A DNA stretch of 64,000 nucleotides from an uncultured Pelagibacteraceae bacterium (lineage in GTDB: Bacteria; Pseudomonadota; Alphaproteobacteria; Pelagibacterales; Pelagibacteraceae): positions 1 through 64,000 of the forward strand of contig CACKWP010000004.1 in assembly GCA_902603945.1 (NCBI GenBank), in the 5' to 3' direction. This document shows, piece by piece, positions 30,244 to 38,446 of the stretch. A model generated the notes under the pieces. The model saw only the letters and a list, made by a program, of their open reading frames with translations, was not told the DNA's origin and did not search any database. How positions within the stretch are numbered: the stretch's first letter is position 1; each line of letters starts with the position of its first letter. The position numbers and the translations under genes are program-made.

Positions 30244-31578
30244 ATGATAGACGTTACATCTTTAAGTGCTTACGAATTATCTCAAAAACTCCATTCAGGT
30301 GAAATATCATCTGTCGATCTCTGCGCAGCATATCTAGATAGAATAAAAAAATTTGAAAAGGATGTTCAAGCTTGGCAATTTATAGATAAAAAACTTTTAA
30401 TAGAAAAAGCTGAAGAAGCAGATACTTACAGAAAATCAGGAAAACCTCTGGGGCCACTACATGGGATGCCAGTTGCAATAAAAGATATTATTGGAACTTA
30501 TGACATGCCAACTGAATGTGGGACAGTTTTTAGAAAAAAAATGTCCAACTCACAAGATTCTGAAATTGTAAACTTACTAAAAAATTCGGGAGCAATTATA
30601 ATGGGCAAGACTGTCACTTGTGAACTTGCATACATACATCCATCCAAAACTAAAAATCCACACGATTACTCAAGAACACCAGGAGGGTCGTCAAGTGGAT
30701 CAGCAGCTGCTGTTGCAGCTCATATGGCACCTTTATCTGTTGGTTCTCAAACTGGAGGTTCAGTAATTAGGCCAGCATCATATTGTGGAGTTGTTGGCTA
30801 TAAACCCTCATATGGATTGATCTCAAGAAATGGTGTCTTAAAAGTTTCAGACAAATTAGATACAATGGGTGTATTTGGCAAAACAGTAAAAGATGTTGCC
30901 TTACTTGCTAAGTCACTAATTAGAAAAGATTTACACGATCCCTCAACAGTTTATTTTGCTGCTGAAAAGATGGTGGAGGAATGTGAGAAAGGTCCTGTTT
31001 TTGACCCTAAGTTTATTTTTTATAAAACAAAAAATTGGAAAAATATTAATAAAAAATCGCAGCAGGCTTTTGAATTTTTAGTTAAAAATTTAAAAAAGAA
31101 TATTGAGGTATTTGATACTCCATCGTATTTTGAAGATATTCCAAAGCATCATCAAATAATTCATGAAGTTGACATGGCAAATAATTTTCAAGTTTATTAT
31201 AAAAAAGATAAAACAAAACTATCAAAAGAAATGAGAGAAGCTATCGCCAGAGGATTAAAATATTCAGCAAAAGAATACGGAGACGCTGCAGATTTCATGA
31301 AGCAAAGCTATGAGTCATATAAAGAAGTTTTTGAGGACTATCATGGAATTATCACTCCTTCATCAAGCGGTGTTGCTGACAAAGGATTAAAATCTACTGG
31401 GAGTGCAGACTTTCAAAAAATTTGGACGTACCTTGGATTACCCACAATTTCATTGCCTTTACTTACAGGAGAAAATGACTTACCATTAGGTGTTCAATTA
31501 GTTGGCGATAAACTTGATGATTTAAGATTTTTAGGAACAGCTAACTGGCTTGAGAAAAATTGTAGAGATGAAGGATAA
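30244..31578 (+). CDS. Amidase (amidase signature family)
   Basis: PLGPLHGMPVAIKDIIGT, SRTPGGSSSGSAAAVAAHMAPLSVGSQTGGSVIRPASYCGVVGYKPSYG. Confidence 0.95.
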   Translation: MIDVTSLSAYELSQKLHSGEISSVDLCAAYLDRIKKFEKDVQAWQFIDKKLLIEKAEEADTYRKSGKPLGPLHGMPVAIKDIIGTYDMPTECGTVFRKKMSNSQDSEIVNLLKNSGAIIMGKTVTCELAYIHPSKTKNPHDYSRTPGGSSSGSAAAVAAHMAPLSVGSQTGGSVIRPASYCGVVGYKPSYGLISRNGVLKVSDKLDTMGVFGKTVKDVALLAKSLIRKDLHDPSTVYFAAEKMVEECEKGPVFDPKFIFYKTKNWKNINKKSQQAFEFLVKNLKKNIEVFDTPSYFEDIPKHHQIIHEVDMANNFQVYYKKDKTKLSKEMREAIARGLKYSAKEYGDAADFMKQSYESYKEVFEDYHGIITPSSSGVADKGLKSTGSADFQKIWTYLGLPTISLPLLTGENDLPLGVQLVGDKLDDLRFLGTANWLEKNCRDEG

Positions 31579-31747
31579 AGTTACAATAATTATTGGAGTT
31601 GCGCTCTGTACCTTTTTTTTAATTGGTTTAGCAACAACATTGACTAGATCAATGATGATAGGTTTTTTTGATGTGCTTCCTGTTTATATTTTAATGGGTA
31701 TGGTAATTGTAATGATGTTCTATGAAGCCTTCATTGACAAAAAATAA
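31568..31747 (+). CDS. Small two-TM hypothetical protein
   Basis: 59 aa from ATG 31568; overlaps both the amidase 3' end and the DMT transporter 5' end; strongly hydrophobic. Confidence 0.6.
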   Translation: MKDKVTIIIGVALCTFFLIGLATTLTRSMMIGFFDVLPVYILMGMVIVMMFYEAFIDKK

Positions 31748-32624
31748 TCCTTACGCTCCTTATCTACTTTTATTAATTCAGCCAATTTTTATGGCTACAA
31801 ATACTATTGTTGCAAGAGGAGGCGTAGAGTCCGTGCCTCCTATTTCATTAGCATTTTGGCGATGGTTTACAGTATTCATCATATTATTTCCTTTTTTTTT
31901 TGATGAAATTTTAAAAAGTAAAAAAGAGTTTAATAAAGAGTTTTTTAAGCTGTTTTTCTTAGGCTCAATGGGTTGTGGTATTTGTGGAGCTTTCCCAAAT
32001 CTTGCAGGAATGACAACAACAATGGCAAATATTGGTATAATCTATACATCTTCACCGGTAATAATAATTTTTTTATCAATTTTATTTTTTAAAGAAAAAA
32101 TTAATTTTTTTAGAATATTAGGTTTATTAATTTGTATTACTGGCGTTTTTACAATCATATCTAAAGGTAATTTAGATTTTTTAATAAGCCTAAATTTTAC
32201 AACAGGCGATCTATGGGTTTTGGGAGCAGCTTTAGGTTGGGCTCTTTATTCAATTTATCTATTAAATTGGAAATCAAGATTTAGTTTAATGGCCCGATTT
32301 ACTTTAATCGCCATGTTTGGATTTATATCGCTTTTCCCGTTTTTTATTTTAGAAAATATTTACTTTGCAAAGACTAACTATAATCAGACATTTTTGTTCT
32401 GGATTATATTCGCTGCTATTTCTCCTAGCATTATAGCTTTCTCTTTATATACTCGGTTACAAAAATACGTAGGCGCATCCTTTGCAGGATTTACTTTATA
32501 TTTATTTGCAGTTTATGGATCTATCTTTGGAATTATAATTTTTGAGGAACCACTTCTTAGTTTTCATTATTTAGGTGGCTTACTGGTCTTTACCGGAGTT
32601 TATTTCGCTAGGAAAAAAACATGA
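31722..32624 (+). CDS. EamA/DMT family transporter
   Basis: Ten-TM pattern; FMATNTIVARGGVESVPPISLAFWRW, GDLWVLGAALGWALYSIYL. Confidence 0.92.
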   Translation: MKPSLTKNNPYAPYLLLLIQPIFMATNTIVARGGVESVPPISLAFWRWFTVFIILFPFFFDEILKSKKEFNKEFFKLFFLGSMGCGICGAFPNLAGMTTTMANIGIIYTSSPVIIIFLSILFFKEKINFFRILGLLICITGVFTIISKGNLDFLISLNFTTGDLWVLGAALGWALYSIYLLNWKSRFSLMARFTLIAMFGFISLFPFFILENIYFAKTNYNQTFLFWIIFAAISPSIIAFSLYTRLQKYVGASFAGFTLYLFAVYGSIFGIIIFEEPLLSFHYLGGLLVFTGVYFARKKT

Positions 32625-33424
32625 AGTATCTTTATTTAGCCTTATCATCAATTATATTAGCTTACATTGTAATTGTACTTTTTACTTATTTATACCAAAG
32701 AAAATTACTTTATCACCCAAGTGAAAATAATTATAAGGGAGATGAAATTCAATTTGAATATAAAGAAGTTTTTATTGAGGTTGATAAAGATATAAATCTT
32801 AAATCATGGTTTTTGGAAAAAGATCTAAAAAAATATAAAACAATTTTATACTTTCATGGCAATGCAGGCGATCTAACCAATAGGGTTCATAAGCTAAATG
32901 AATTAAATAAATTAAATGTAAATATTCTCATTATTTCATGGAGAGGATTTAGTGGCAATCCAGGTAAGCCTACAGAAAAAAATTTGTATAATGATGCTAA
33001 AAAAACAGTTGCATGGCTTAACGAGGCTGGAGTAAAAAATAAAAATATAATCTTATATGGCGAGTCACTTGGAACAGGTGTAGCCACAGAGTTGGGTCAG
33101 GATAATTCATTTGCAGGAATTGTTTTAGAGTCACCTTTTACTTCGATTGCTGATGCAGCAAAAATTTATTATCCTTATTTACCAATCGATTTATTAATAA
33201 AAGATAGATACGACTCTCTAAAGAAAATTAAAAATATTAATACTCCTATTTTAATTATGCATGGCAAGAAAGATGATGTTGTTCCTTTCAAAATGGGTGT
33301 AGAATTATTTGACAAGGCTAATCAACCTAAATTTAGTTATTTTTCCGAAAACGATGATCACATGATGGAATTTAATGATCAATTTATGAATTCTCTAAGA
33401 AAGTTTTTAGGTTTCGATACCTAG
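32621..33424 (+). CDS. Alpha/beta hydrolase
   Basis: LYFHGNAGDLTNRV, SWRGFSGNPGKPTE, LYGESLGTGVATEL nucleophile elbow. Confidence 0.93.
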   Translation: MKYLYLALSSIILAYIVIVLFTYLYQRKLLYHPSENNYKGDEIQFEYKEVFIEVDKDINLKSWFLEKDLKKYKTILYFHGNAGDLTNRVHKLNELNKLNVNILIISWRGFSGNPGKPTEKNLYNDAKKTVAWLNEAGVKNKNIILYGESLGTGVATELGQDNSFAGIVLESPFTSIADAAKIYYPYLPIDLLIKDRYDSLKKIKNINTPILIMHGKKDDVVPFKMGVELFDKANQPKFSYFSENDDHMMEFNDQFMNSLRKFLGFDT

Positions 33425-34327
33425 TAATGCCTTTGAAAAATATTCAGCGTTAAAGGGTTGTAAGTCATCTTCTTTTTCACCCATTCCAATTGCAACTATA
33501 GGTAAATCATATTTTTTACAAATTGCTAAAACTACCCCGCCTTTTGCTGTGCTATCAAGCTTTGTAATTATAAGACCTGTAAGATTATGTATTTTACTAA
33601 ATTCTTCAACTTGATTTAATGCATTTTGCCCTGTCGTAGCATCAAGTACCAATAAAACTTCGTTTGGGAATGATTGATCAATTTTTTTTAAAACATTTAT
33701 AATTTTTTTATATTCTTCCATTAAATTCTTTTTATTTTGTAATCTTCCTGCGGTATCTATCAATGCAACATCAATTTTATTTTTTTTGGCAAATTCAGCG
33801 GTTTTAAAAGCAACAGAGGCCGGGTCACTATTAATTTCTGATTTAATTATATCTACTTTTACTTTTGCTGCCCAAACTTGCAGCTGATCTATCGCTGCTG
33901 CTCTAAAAGTATCGGCAGCTCCAAAGACAACAGATCTATTATTATCTTTAAAATACTTACCAAGTTTCCCGATACTAGTAGTTTTTCCAACGCCGTTTAC
34001 ACCAGATACAACAATTACAGCAGACTTTGCATTTCCCATCAGGCTAAGATCTTTCTCGTACTTTTGAAGATTAATTGCTAATTTATCCGCTATTAGTTTT
34101 AAAATTTCTTTATGATTGTCTAATTTTTTATCAACTTTAAAGTTTTCAAAATCTTTTCTTAGTTCTTTTGCAACTTCTACTCCCGCATCAGATGTAATAA
34201 TTAATTCTTCAAATTCTGTAAGAACATTTTCATCAATTTTTTTTTTGGAAAATATATTTTTAAAGCCAGTAGAGAGCCCGTCCGAACTCTTACCTAGTCC
34301 TATTTTAAATTTATCAAATAAACCCAT
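33407..34327 (-). CDS. ftsY: Signal recognition particle receptor FtsY
   Basis: VSGVNGVGKTTSIGKLGKYF, AADTFRAAAIDQLQVWA, DTAGRLQNKKNLMEEYKKI, ITKLDSTAKGGVV. Confidence 0.96.
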   Translation of the reverse strand: MGLFDKFKIGLGKSSDGLSTGFKNIFSKKKIDENVLTEFEELIITSDAGVEVAKELRKDFENFKVDKKLDNHKEILKLIADKLAINLQKYEKDLSLMGNAKSAVIVVSGVNGVGKTTSIGKLGKYFKDNNRSVVFGAADTFRAAAIDQLQVWAAKVKVDIIKSEINSDPASVAFKTAEFAKKNKIDVALIDTAGRLQNKKNLMEEYKKIINVLKKIDQSFPNEVLLVLDATTGQNALNQVEEFSKIHNLTGLIITKLDSTAKGGVVLAICKKYDLPIVAIGMGEKEDDLQPFNAEYFSKALLGIET

Positions 34328-35158
34328 TTAGATTTCAAGTCTAGTATGTTTTACTTCTGAAACTGGACCTCTCATAAATATATTAAGATTTGTATCAATT
34401 TTAATATTTAAACTTCCTTCTTCAAATTTAATATTGATATCATTTTTAGTTAATTTTTTGATAAACGCTGTAACAGCAGTAGCACAGGCAGCTGTTCCAC
34501 ATGCTTTTGTTAATCCCGCACCTCGCTCCCAAACATTTACAGTGATGTTATTTTCGTCGTCTATCTGAGCAAAAGTAACATTGGTTCTCTCAGGAAATAA
34601 TTCATGATTCTCTATTTTTGGCCCCAATATTTTTAGATCATATTTAAAACAATCTTTAACAAAAAAAACTATATGAGGGTTCCCCACGTTGAGGCTAAAT
34701 CCATCAGTGAATTCTTTACCATCAATATCAAGAGTTATATTTTTGTGATCTAACTTTTCTTTTAATGGAATTTTATTCCACTCAAATATAGGTTTCCCCA
34801 TTTCCAGTTGAACATCGGACTCCCCAACAATTTTTGCATTAAGCAACCTATTATTTGTTTTTAATTTAATTTCTTTATTGTTCAAATCTTTGCTTAACAA
34901 GTAAGCCACGCATCTACTTCCATTTCCACATGCACTTACCTCTCCTCCATCTGAATTAAAAATGGTTATTGGAAAAGTATTATTAATTTCTTTTTCAATA
35001 AATATAATTTGATCAAATTCAATATTACGATGAAAAGACTTAAGATTTCCTAAATGAATTATTTTTTCTTTTGTTATATTTATAAATTTTTCCCTTCTAT
35101 CTATGATAATAAATCTGTTACCTAAACCATCCATTCTAAAAGCATTAATCAAAGGCAT
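34328..35158 (-). CDS. dapF: Diaminopimelate epimerase
   Basis: ACGNGSRCVAYLL, NVGNPHIVFFV, ERGAGLTKACGTAACATAV. Confidence 0.95.
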   Translation of the reverse strand: MPLINAFRMDGLGNRFIIIDRREKFINITKEKIIHLGNLKSFHRNIEFDQIIFIEKEINNTFPITIFNSDGGEVSACGNGSRCVAYLLSKDLNNKEIKLKTNNRLLNAKIVGESDVQLEMGKPIFEWNKIPLKEKLDHKNITLDIDGKEFTDGFSLNVGNPHIVFFVKDCFKYDLKILGPKIENHELFPERTNVTFAQIDDENNITVNVWERGAGLTKACGTAACATAVTAFIKKLTKNDINIKFEEGSLNIKIDTNLNIFMRGPVSEVKHTRLEI

Positions 35159-35183
35159 ATAGGTAGATTAGTATAATTATTCA

Positions 35184-35212
35184 TTGACTTTTAAAACCCC
35201 AAATTGTAGTTT
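35184..35212 (+). promoter_or_regulatory. Candidate sigma70-like promoter upstream of ffh leader
   Basis: TTGACT (35184-35189), 17 nt spacer, TAGTTT (35207-35212); weak -10. Confidence 0.35.
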
Positions 35213-35223
35213 CCTCAAACTTT

Positions 35224-35316
35224 CCGCAAATACTTAAGTTTTTGCGGTGCTCTTGAAAACAAGAGTGTCGACACTAGTCAGCGAAGGTTCGCCCACTAGT
35301 GCGATAGGTGTTGGAC
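35224..35316 (+). ncRNA. Candidate structured RNA / 5' leader of ffh (three consecutive hairpins)
   Basis: CCGCAAA...TTTGCGG (35224-35247), GGTGCTCTTG-AAAA-CAAGAGTGTC (35246-35269), CACTAGT-CA-GCGAAGGTTCGC-CC-ACTAGTG (35272-35301). Confidence 0.5.
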
Positions 35317-35325
35317 GTAATAAAA

Positions 35326-36678
35326 ATGTTTGAAAACTTAACAAATAAATTAGAAAATATTTTTTCTAAATTAAAAAGCGCTCCTTCCTTAACGGAAGAA
35401 CAAGTTGACTCTGGCCTTAAAGAAATACGCTTAGCTTTATTAGAAGCCGACGTAGCGTTGCCAGTTGTGAAAGATTTTATTAAAAATGTAAAACCAAAAG
35501 CTATCGGTCAGGAAATTATTAGATCAACTTCACCTGGTCAAATGATAGTGAAGATTGTTTACGATGAATTAGTAAATATACTTGGTTCAAAGAATGAAGA
35601 GATTAATCTAAAAGCAGTTCCGCCAATTTCTATATTATTAGTAGGTTTACAAGGATCAGGAAAAACAACTTCAGCAGCTAAATTGGCTAAGTTAATTGAA
35701 AAAAATCACAAAAAAAAAGTTATGCTTGTGAGTTTAGACGTATACAGACCTGCTGCACAAGAACAACTAAAATTATTATCAGAAAAAAATAACTTACAAA
35801 ATTTACCGATCATAGAAAAACAACAACCTATTGATATTACTAAAAGAGCACTTAATGCTGCAAATCTAAGTGGTTCAGATGTTATAATTTTTGATACCGC
35901 TGGTCGAACACAAATAGATTTACCAATGATGTCTGAGATTAAACAAATTAAAGATTTAACAAAACCAGTCGAAACTATTCTAGTTGCAGATTCTTTAACC
36001 GGTCAAGTAGCTGTCAATGTTGCAAAAGAGTTTGATACAGCAGTCAACCTTTCATCAATTATCTTGACTAGAGTTGATGGTGATGCGCGAGGTGGAGCTG
36101 CGTTGAGTATGAAACACATCACTGGCAAACCTATAAAATATATTGGTGTTGGAGAAAAAGTTTCTGACTTTGAAATGTTTCACCCTGACAGGTTAGCTAA
36201 CAGAATTCTTGGAATGGGTGATGTGGTTACACTTGTCGAAAAAGCAGCCCAAGATTTAAGTGAAGAAAAAATTAAAGAAACTGAGGAAGAGCTTAAACAA
36301 GGTATTTTTACAATGGACTCCTATCTTTCACAACTTAGGCAAATGAAAAAAATGGGAGGCCTGGAAGGAGTTATGTCAATGTTACCTGGTGTAAATAAAA
36401 TGAAAACTAAAATGGATCAAGCCAACATAGATGAAAAAATGCTTATTGAAAATGAGGCTATCATTTTATCTATGACAAAAAATGAAAAAGAAAATCCAAA
36501 AATCATTAGCGGTTCTAGAAGAAAAAGAATTTCCCAAGGTGCTGGAGTAGATGTTTCCAAAATAAATAAGTTGCTCAAACAATTTAAAATGATGTCAGAT
36601 ATGATGAAAAAAATGTCACAAGGAAAAAAAATTCCATCTGGAATGATCCCAGATGAAATGCTCAATAAACTAAAATGA
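35326..36678 (+). CDS. ffh: Signal recognition particle protein Ffh
   Basis: LLVGLQGSGKTTSAAKLAKLI, DVYRPAAQEQL, DTAGRTQIDLPMM, Met-rich M domain; ATG at 35326 preferred over the GTG at 35308. Confidence 0.96.
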   Translation: MFENLTNKLENIFSKLKSAPSLTEEQVDSGLKEIRLALLEADVALPVVKDFIKNVKPKAIGQEIIRSTSPGQMIVKIVYDELVNILGSKNEEINLKAVPPISILLVGLQGSGKTTSAAKLAKLIEKNHKKKVMLVSLDVYRPAAQEQLKLLSEKNNLQNLPIIEKQQPIDITKRALNAANLSGSDVIIFDTAGRTQIDLPMMSEIKQIKDLTKPVETILVADSLTGQVAVNVAKEFDTAVNLSSIILTRVDGDARGGAALSMKHITGKPIKYIGVGEKVSDFEMFHPDRLANRILGMGDVVTLVEKAAQDLSEEKIKETEEELKQGIFTMDSYLSQLRQMKKMGGLEGVMSMLPGVNKMKTKMDQANIDEKMLIENEAIILSMTKNEKENPKIISGSRRKRISQGAGVDVSKINKLLKQFKMMSDMMKKMSQGKKIPSGMIPDEMLNKLK

Positions 36679-36688
36679 AAGGTAAAAC

Positions 36689-37225
36689 ATGTTAAGAATA
36701 AGACTATCAATGGGAGGAGTGAGGAAAAGGCCGATATATAAAATAGTTATCGCTGATGGAAGATATCCAAGAGACGGTAAATTTATTGAAAAAATTGGTT
36801 CTTACAATCCATTGCTTCCAAAAGATAAAAAGGAAAGAATAAAAATAGAAGCTGAGAGAGTAAAATATTGGATGAGTAAAGGTGCTCAACCAACTCTCAG
36901 AGTTTCTAGACTTTTAGGTGAACTCCAAATAATGCCAATGCCTAAGCCGGGAAATAATCCTCAAAAAGCTATTCCTAAAAAGGATAGAAAGAAAAGTGCT
37001 GAAGAAAGTAAAGAAGCACCTAAAGAGGATGGCAAAAAAGAAGATCCTAAAGCAGAAGCTAAAAAGGAAGAACCTAAAAAGGAACAACCTAAAGCAGAGG
37101 CTAAAAAGGAACAACCTAAAGCAGAGGCTAAAAAGGAAGAGCCAAAGAAAGAAGAACCTAAAAAGGAACAACCTAAAGCAGAAGCTAAAAAGGAAGAACC
37201 AAAAAAGGAAGAGAAAAAGGCTTAG
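36689..37225 (+). CDS. rpsP: Ribosomal protein bS16 with a long Lys/Glu/Pro repeat C-terminal tail
   Basis: MLRIRLSMGGVRKRPIYKIVIADGRYPRDGKFIEKIGSYNPL core; tail of KKEEPKKEQPKAEA repeats. Confidence 0.96.
   Translation: MLRIRLSMGGVRKRPIYKIVIADGRYPRDGKFIEKIGSYNPLLPKDKKERIKIEAERVKYWMSKGAQPTLRVSRLLGELQIMPMPKPGNNPQKAIPKKDRKKSAEESKEAPKEDGKKEDPKAEAKKEEPKKEQPKAEAKKEQPKAEAKKEEPKKEEPKKEQPKAEAKKEEPKKEEKKA
37021..37222 (+). repeat. In-frame tandem imperfect repeats in the rpsP 3' end
   Basis: Repeated AAAAAGGAACAACCTAAAGCAGAGGCT units encoding KKEQPKAEA / KKEEPKKE. Confidence 0.9.
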
Positions 37226-37242
37226 CCAAAAGGTAATTAGAG

Positions 37243-37944
37243 ATGTTAGAAGTAAAGATATTTACTTTATATCCAGATTTATTTCCTGGTCCTTTAGATA
37301 CTGGAATATTTAAAAAGGCACAGAAAAGTAAAATCTGGAATTTAAAAGTAATTAACATTAGAGACTATTCCAAGGACAAACATGGTGCAGTAGATGATAC
37401 TCCTTTTGGAGGAGGGAATGGAATGCTCTTGCGTCCAGATGTATTGGCATCTGCACTTGATGATAATACAAAAAAAGGGGAAAGAATTATCTACCTATCT
37501 CCAAGAGGTAAAAAATTTGATCAAAATACTGCTAAATCTTTAAGTAAAGAAAAAAACTTAAACCTTATCTGTGGGCATTTCGAGGGTGTTGACCAAAGAG
37601 TTCTAGAGACACGAAATATTGAAGAATATAGTTTAGGTGATTTTGTGTTATCAGGAGGCGAACCAGCTTCTTTTGTATTTGTTGATGCTTTAGTAAGATT
37701 ATTACCAGGTGTTTTAGGAAATAAAGATTCCATTAAAGAGGAAAGTTTTGAAAATCACCTCTTAGAATATCCTCAGTATACAAAGCCTAGAGAATGGGAA
37801 GGTAAAAGCCCACCTGAAGTCCTATTTTCAGGGGATCATGCCAAAATAAAAGGGTGGCGTTTGTCTCAATCTGAGGCTATAACACGTCGCCAGAGACCTG
37901 ATCTTTGGAAAAAATATTTAGAGAAAAAAAATGAAAAACATTGA
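37243..37944 (+). CDS. trmD: tRNA (guanine37-N1)-methyltransferase
   Basis: [80 protein letters not shown]. Confidence 0.97.
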   Translation: MLEVKIFTLYPDLFPGPLDTGIFKKAQKSKIWNLKVINIRDYSKDKHGAVDDTPFGGGNGMLLRPDVLASALDDNTKKGERIIYLSPRGKKFDQNTAKSLSKEKNLNLICGHFEGVDQRVLETRNIEEYSLGDFVLSGGEPASFVFVDALVRLLPGVLGNKDSIKEESFENHLLEYPQYTKPREWEGKSPPEVLFSGDHAKIKGWRLSQSEAITRRQRPDLWKKYLEKKNEKH

Positions 37945-38440
37945 AGATATAAACAAAGCAGCAATTAAAAAAATAGTTGCTGGTAAAAAAATTGCAGATT
38001 TTTCTCCTGGGGATACAATTAAAGTCGGTGTAAAAATTGTAGAAGGTAAAAGAGAAAGAATACAATATTTTGAGGGTGTATGTATTGCAAAAAAGAATAG
38101 AGATATAAACTCTTCTTTCACAGTAAGAAAAATTTCATTTGGCGAGGGGGTGGAAAGAACATTCGCTCTCTATAGTCCTAATGTTGATTCAATTAAAGTA
38201 ATTAGATCAGGTAAAGTAAGAAGAGCGAAGCTTTATTATTTGAGAGATAGAAAAGGGAAATCCGCAAGGATTGCCGAAAAAATTAAAAAGAAGATAGGTG
38301 TAGATGTTTCAGTTAAACCTGAGGAACCAAAAGTAAAACCGATCGAACCTGTTAAGCAAGAGACTAAAGTTGAAGAAGTAAAAAAAGAAGCTCCAAAAGT
38401 CGAGGCTAAAGCTGAAAAGCTAACTAGCGAAAAAAAATAA
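37931..38440 (+). CDS. rplS: Ribosomal protein bL19 with a charged C-terminal extension
   Basis: [32 protein letters not shown]...[22 protein letters not shown] core; tail [35 protein letters not shown]. Confidence 0.96.
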   Translation: MKNIEDINKAAIKKIVAGKKIADFSPGDTIKVGVKIVEGKRERIQYFEGVCIAKKNRDINSSFTVRKISFGEGVERTFALYSPNVDSIKVIRSGKVRRAKLYYLRDRKGKSARIAEKIKKKIGVDVSVKPEEPKVKPIEPVKQETKVEEVKKEAPKVEAKAEKLTSEKK

Positions 38441-38446
38441 AATTTA

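Noticed and set aside
35281-35310. tRNA/tmRNA T-arm-like GGTTCGCCC
   Set aside because: No acceptor, D or anticodon arm geometry around it; the segment is better explained as part of a CACTAGT/ACTAGTG hairpin.
35219-35325. SRP (4.5S) RNA gene next to ffh
   Set aside because: Neither strand contains the conserved apical GGTCAGG...GGAAGNAGCAGCC-type motif; kept only as an uncharacterised structured element.
36914-37171. 85 aa minus-strand F/L/R-rich ORF opposite rpsP
   Set aside because: Antisense of the Lys/Glu-rich repeat; low-complexity artefact.
36996-37313. 105 aa plus-strand ORF (MLKKVKKHLKRMAKK...) overlapping rpsP and trmD
   Set aside because: Frame-shifted reading of the purine-rich rpsP repeat; opens only because the repeats lack stops in that frame.
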